Of a stretch of DNA of 64,000 nucleotides, positions 61,388 through 64,000 are shown piece after piece. The translations under genes and the position numbers were made by a program. The notes under the pieces were generated by a model. The model was not told the origin of the DNA. It saw only the letters and a list, made by a program, of their open reading frames with translations, and did no database searches. Each line of letters opens with the position of its first letter. Position 1 is the stretch's first letter. The stretch comes from Serinus canaria (taxonomy: Eukaryota > Chordata > Aves > Passeriformes > Fringillidae), in contig NC_066323.1 of the NCBI RefSeq assembly GCF_022539315.1, positions 5,681,719 through 5,745,718 of the forward strand. The letters run 5' to 3'.

Positions 61388-61665
61388 TTGTGTGAGAGGA
61401 CAAGGGGGGATGGTTTAAACTGAAGGTGAGTCCACTTAGGTTAAAGATAAGAAGTTTTTTACAGTGAGGGTGGTGAAGCAATGCCACAGGTTGCCCAAAG
61501 AGGTGGCAGATGCCCCATTCCTGGGAATGTTCAAGGTCAGCTTGGACAGGGCTCTGAGAAGTTCCTACTCCTTGCAGGGGGTTTGGGTTAGGCAGCCTTT
61601 GGAAGGTCCCTTCCAGCTTGAGCTACTCTATCATTTCAGGATTGCTTTGCAGGGAGAGTCAGTTT
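61388..61665 (+). mobile_element. CR1 LINE 3'-end fragment (sense)
   Basis: The stretch follows the sense CR1 3' end. The ordered words are 'gataagaagttttttacag', 'tgagggtggtgaagcaatg', 'ccacaggttgcccaaagagg', 'ttcaaggtcagcttggac', 'gcagggggtttgggttagg' and 'ggaaggtcccttccagctt'. It ends in a decayed octamer-like tail (ctactctatcatttcagg). This is the only recognised CR1 copy on the plus strand. Open frames 61464-61679 and 61631-61849 overlap it and are not called. Confidence 0.88.
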
Positions 61666-62523
61666 TAAGGATGTGTTGATTTAACAAGGCCTGCAGCAGC
61701 TTGTGGCAGTACTTTTCTGCCCATGTCACACCTCTGCCAGGACACAAGCAAAGCTGGGTGTATGAGTTGCCAGGGACTCTATCCCTGCAGTACCTTTCAC
61801 CTTGGTGCCATTGGTTCTCTGTCTCTTTTTCATGTCCAGTTCTGCACATGCACCAGGCAGCCTTTCTGAGCTCATTGCCTACAGGCAGGCAGCCTGACAG
61901 GTCCCTCCCAATTCCCTGGTGGAGGGATGACAGGGAAGTGGGATGTCACTCTCTTCAAAATGTTTTCCACTAGAGCGACAGGTGATTGCTGGCATGCAAA
62001 AGTGCCTCTCATGGGGGACATTTATGGTTTGGGTTTTTTGTTGGGAACTCATGGGTGCAAAAAGAAAAAGGCAATTGGACTGACAGGTGAGAGCTGCACA
62101 AGAACAGGGTGGGGAAACCAGAGAGGATAAGGAAAAAGTCTCAGGCAGGGAGGTGGCAGGAGCCCCAGGGGTGAGTAACAATGCAGAGGGAAGAGTCTGT
62201 CTTAGACTTCTTCAGCTAAACCTGTGGTTGTGTGTTTTAAAAATGTATCACTTGCTGTTTCTTTGCTAAGGCTCAATGTAAAATAGGTTGGAGACCTTAT
62301 AAGAAAATAAGACAGAAGTGCTTTGGCACAGGCTCCACATTCAACACCTAAAGGGCCCAGCAAGTAATGCTGGTACCCATGTTTGTTGTGCAGGGCTGTT
62401 GTACAGCCTAACAGTGCCCAGGGAGACTGGCCAGCAAAGCTTGGCAGAACTCATGCCAGAGCTGGGATGTGCTGTGGTCTGGAGGGCTCCTGTGTTCAGT
62501 GCAGGGAAATAAGGGAGCAGAGT

Positions 62524-62563
62524 TTGTTTGGACATCAAACTCCCCAGTTTGATGTCCAAACAA
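62524..62563. repeat. Perfect inverted repeat, 18-bp arms, 4-nt loop
   Basis: ttgtttggacatcaaact (62524-62541) pairs without mismatch with 62546-62563 around cccc. It is the strongest hairpin in the window. It extends by a possible T-G wobble at its base and then stops, and no terminal-inverted-repeat transposon features flank it. Confidence 0.95.
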
Positions 62564-63165
62564 GTGATGTTGTGCAATCAAAGTGAACAATCAGTTCTAG
62601 TAATAAAGGTTCCCACAGGCCACCTTTTTTGACCTCTTTATTTCACTTTCAAATGTCCTCATGCTGCAGAGGTAAAGGATCAGTGTGCATGAGGAGATGG
62701 ACATGCTAACAGCAGAACTGAAGGCAGGATCAGTGTGTCCTGGTTTCATCCCAGTGAAGTCTGCTAGGGAAAATAATGATGAGATTTTGAAAGACACCTG
62801 GAGATGTTAATCACCCAAATGCCATCAACAGTGCTTGAAAATTACTTCTACATGCCTCAATTTAAATAAAGGGATTGTCAATATCTACTCAATTAAGCTG
62901 GGTCTCCCTGGTGGTGCTATTGACCACAAGGGAGGGGGGTGTGCTTCACTGATGATAAATGGTGAAATAATTAACAAACTGTTGTTCTTCAGGCAAACTA
63001 TTATATTTCCCCAGAGAGAAAGAAGTATGGGACCTTTTCTTATGGAAGTACTTTCTGAGCATGGTATCAGTGGGTTAGAAATTAGAAAAAGGGATAATTC
63101 TGTGAACCATCATGCTTATCTTTAAGGACACTAAAATAAAAATATACTGTGCCTTACATATGCAA

Positions 63166-63181
63166 GCATATGTACATATGC
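63166..63181. repeat. Perfect 16-bp palindrome
   Basis: gcatatgtacatatgc equals its own reverse complement. It is preceded by a further catatgcaa word, making a small cluster of catatg units. Confidence 0.9.
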
Positions 63182-63474
63182 ATAGGACTACATTTTCATT
63201 TTTTTTTTCTGAATAATCCACTGTACTTGCAAGGACTAATTTGCATTTAATGATTTAAATGAACAGGTATCTGCTCAGATGGCAGAGCATACACCAAAAG
63301 GAACTGGGGACTAGAGAGCACTGACATTTGTATGCAGCATTTCTCAGAGGCAGCCAAGTCTACAGCTGAGCAGAAACAAAATCAAAATCATATTTTCAGG
63401 TGGCCAGTGCAGCTGATACCCTTGAGTTTGCCTCTGCCTTTGCCCTCTCTGCTGATTTCCTAGCATTTCTTTAT

Positions 63475-63500
63475 ATGGCATCACTTCTGATTGATGCCAT
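63475..63500. repeat. Perfect inverted repeat, 9-bp arms, 8-nt loop
   Basis: atggcatca (63475-63483) pairs with tgatgccat (63492-63500). One wobble and one further pair extend the base of the stem. Confidence 0.85.
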
Positions 63501-64000
63501 GTGACAGAGAGCCCAAATGGTTTTTCTGAAGATTATTGTGGCTATTTGGTGGCACGTTTGAAAGAGTAATATGGTCAGGTGGAACAAAGAAAGCTGCCCT
63601 GCATCTCATGTCTCAGCTGCTCTTTCTGCAGGGCAGTGGGAAGGAACTTTTCCCAAGAACACCTTGAGAAGCCCAAGGTGGGCAGCAGCCCCCACCAGGA
63701 ACCAGAGCTTCCTGGGAAAGGGAGACTTCAGGGAGACTGAGTGCAAGAGGAGTCAGTGCTGCGTGGCAAAGACAGGAGGTTTGTTTGACCATAATTTGAC
63801 TTGTCAGGGGTCTGGATCTCCTGCACTGAGAGCTGTCCCTTGGGAGAGAAAGGTGGAGCTTCAGTGCTTCTATGGGGGGTCCACAGCATTGCCCCAGTGC
63901 CACCTGAGGGAAGGCTCTGTCAGGTGTTCTGGGCAGTGCTCAGCGGCTCAGCCACCACCTCTGTGCCTCAAATCACAGTTTCACCATCTCTGGTGAGAGG

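Larger units (their letters stand above)
61666..64000. other. Intergenic to window end, no gene seen
   Basis: Open frames at 61701-62586 and 63571-63996 overlap on opposite strands in GC-richer DNA and have no family support. Structured items are the 18-bp hairpin at 62524-62563, the 16-base palindrome at 63166-63181 and the hairpin at 63475-63500. A word tgtcctggtttca at 62737-62749 resembles the LTR start seen at 59244, but the match stops there. Confidence 0.45.

Noticed and set aside
62737..62749. tgtcctggtttca, like the start of the LTR at 59244
   Set aside because: Similarity ends after 13 bases and no LTR body follows.
1..64000. tRNA, rRNA and snRNA genes and CpG-island promoters
   Set aside because: I looked for B-box-like words, conserved small-RNA wording and CpG-dense stretches by eye and saw none. 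A covariance-model search was not possible.

Overview
This window looks like vertebrate nuclear DNA, almost certainly from a bird and probably a songbird. It is AT-rich and depleted in CpG, with no CpG island. Its recognisable interspersed repeats are 3'-end fragments of chicken-repeat-1 (CR1) LINEs of avian type, plus one truncated avian retroviral solo LTR. These repeat calls come from recognising consensus wording by eye; no search was run. The species cannot be named from the sequence.

Layout. Positions 1-2404 read as the last intron of a plus-strand gene. Its terminal coding exon (2405-2603) encodes the last 65 residues of a protein I do not recognise, followed by a 3' UTR of about 640 bases with poly(A) signals at 3165 and 3224. 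From about 3250 to the right end (about 60 kb) I find no supportable protein-coding gene, tRNA, rRNA or CRISPR array. The region behaves like a gene desert of mostly unique AT-rich DNA. It contains six CR1 fragments (five antisense, one sense), an LTR remnant at 58835-59244, a 30-bp minisatellite at 27851-28080, homopolymer runs and small tandem duplications. Several blocks have the look of conserved non-coding regulatory DNA: they are free of recognised repeats and rich in GATA, octamer and homeodomain-type words. They are reported as candidates only.

The least expected signal is a set of compact, perfect or near-perfect inverted repeats with short loops spread over the desert (around 6415, 21260, 26138, 35918, 48406, 49628, 54632, 62524 and 63475). 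The best have 12-18 bp perfect arms around 4-9 nt loops, more than chance should give in 64 kb. They may be hairpin RNA precursors, fossils of template-switch replication errors, or remnants of small inverted-repeat transposons; sequence alone does not decide. Two exon-like pieces, a good acceptor followed by an open frame near 58241 and near 60478, are also worth a homology search.

The long open frames in the window are mostly explained by repeats (antisense CR1, LTR, minisatellite) or by GC-richer non-coding stretches, and are not annotated as genes.
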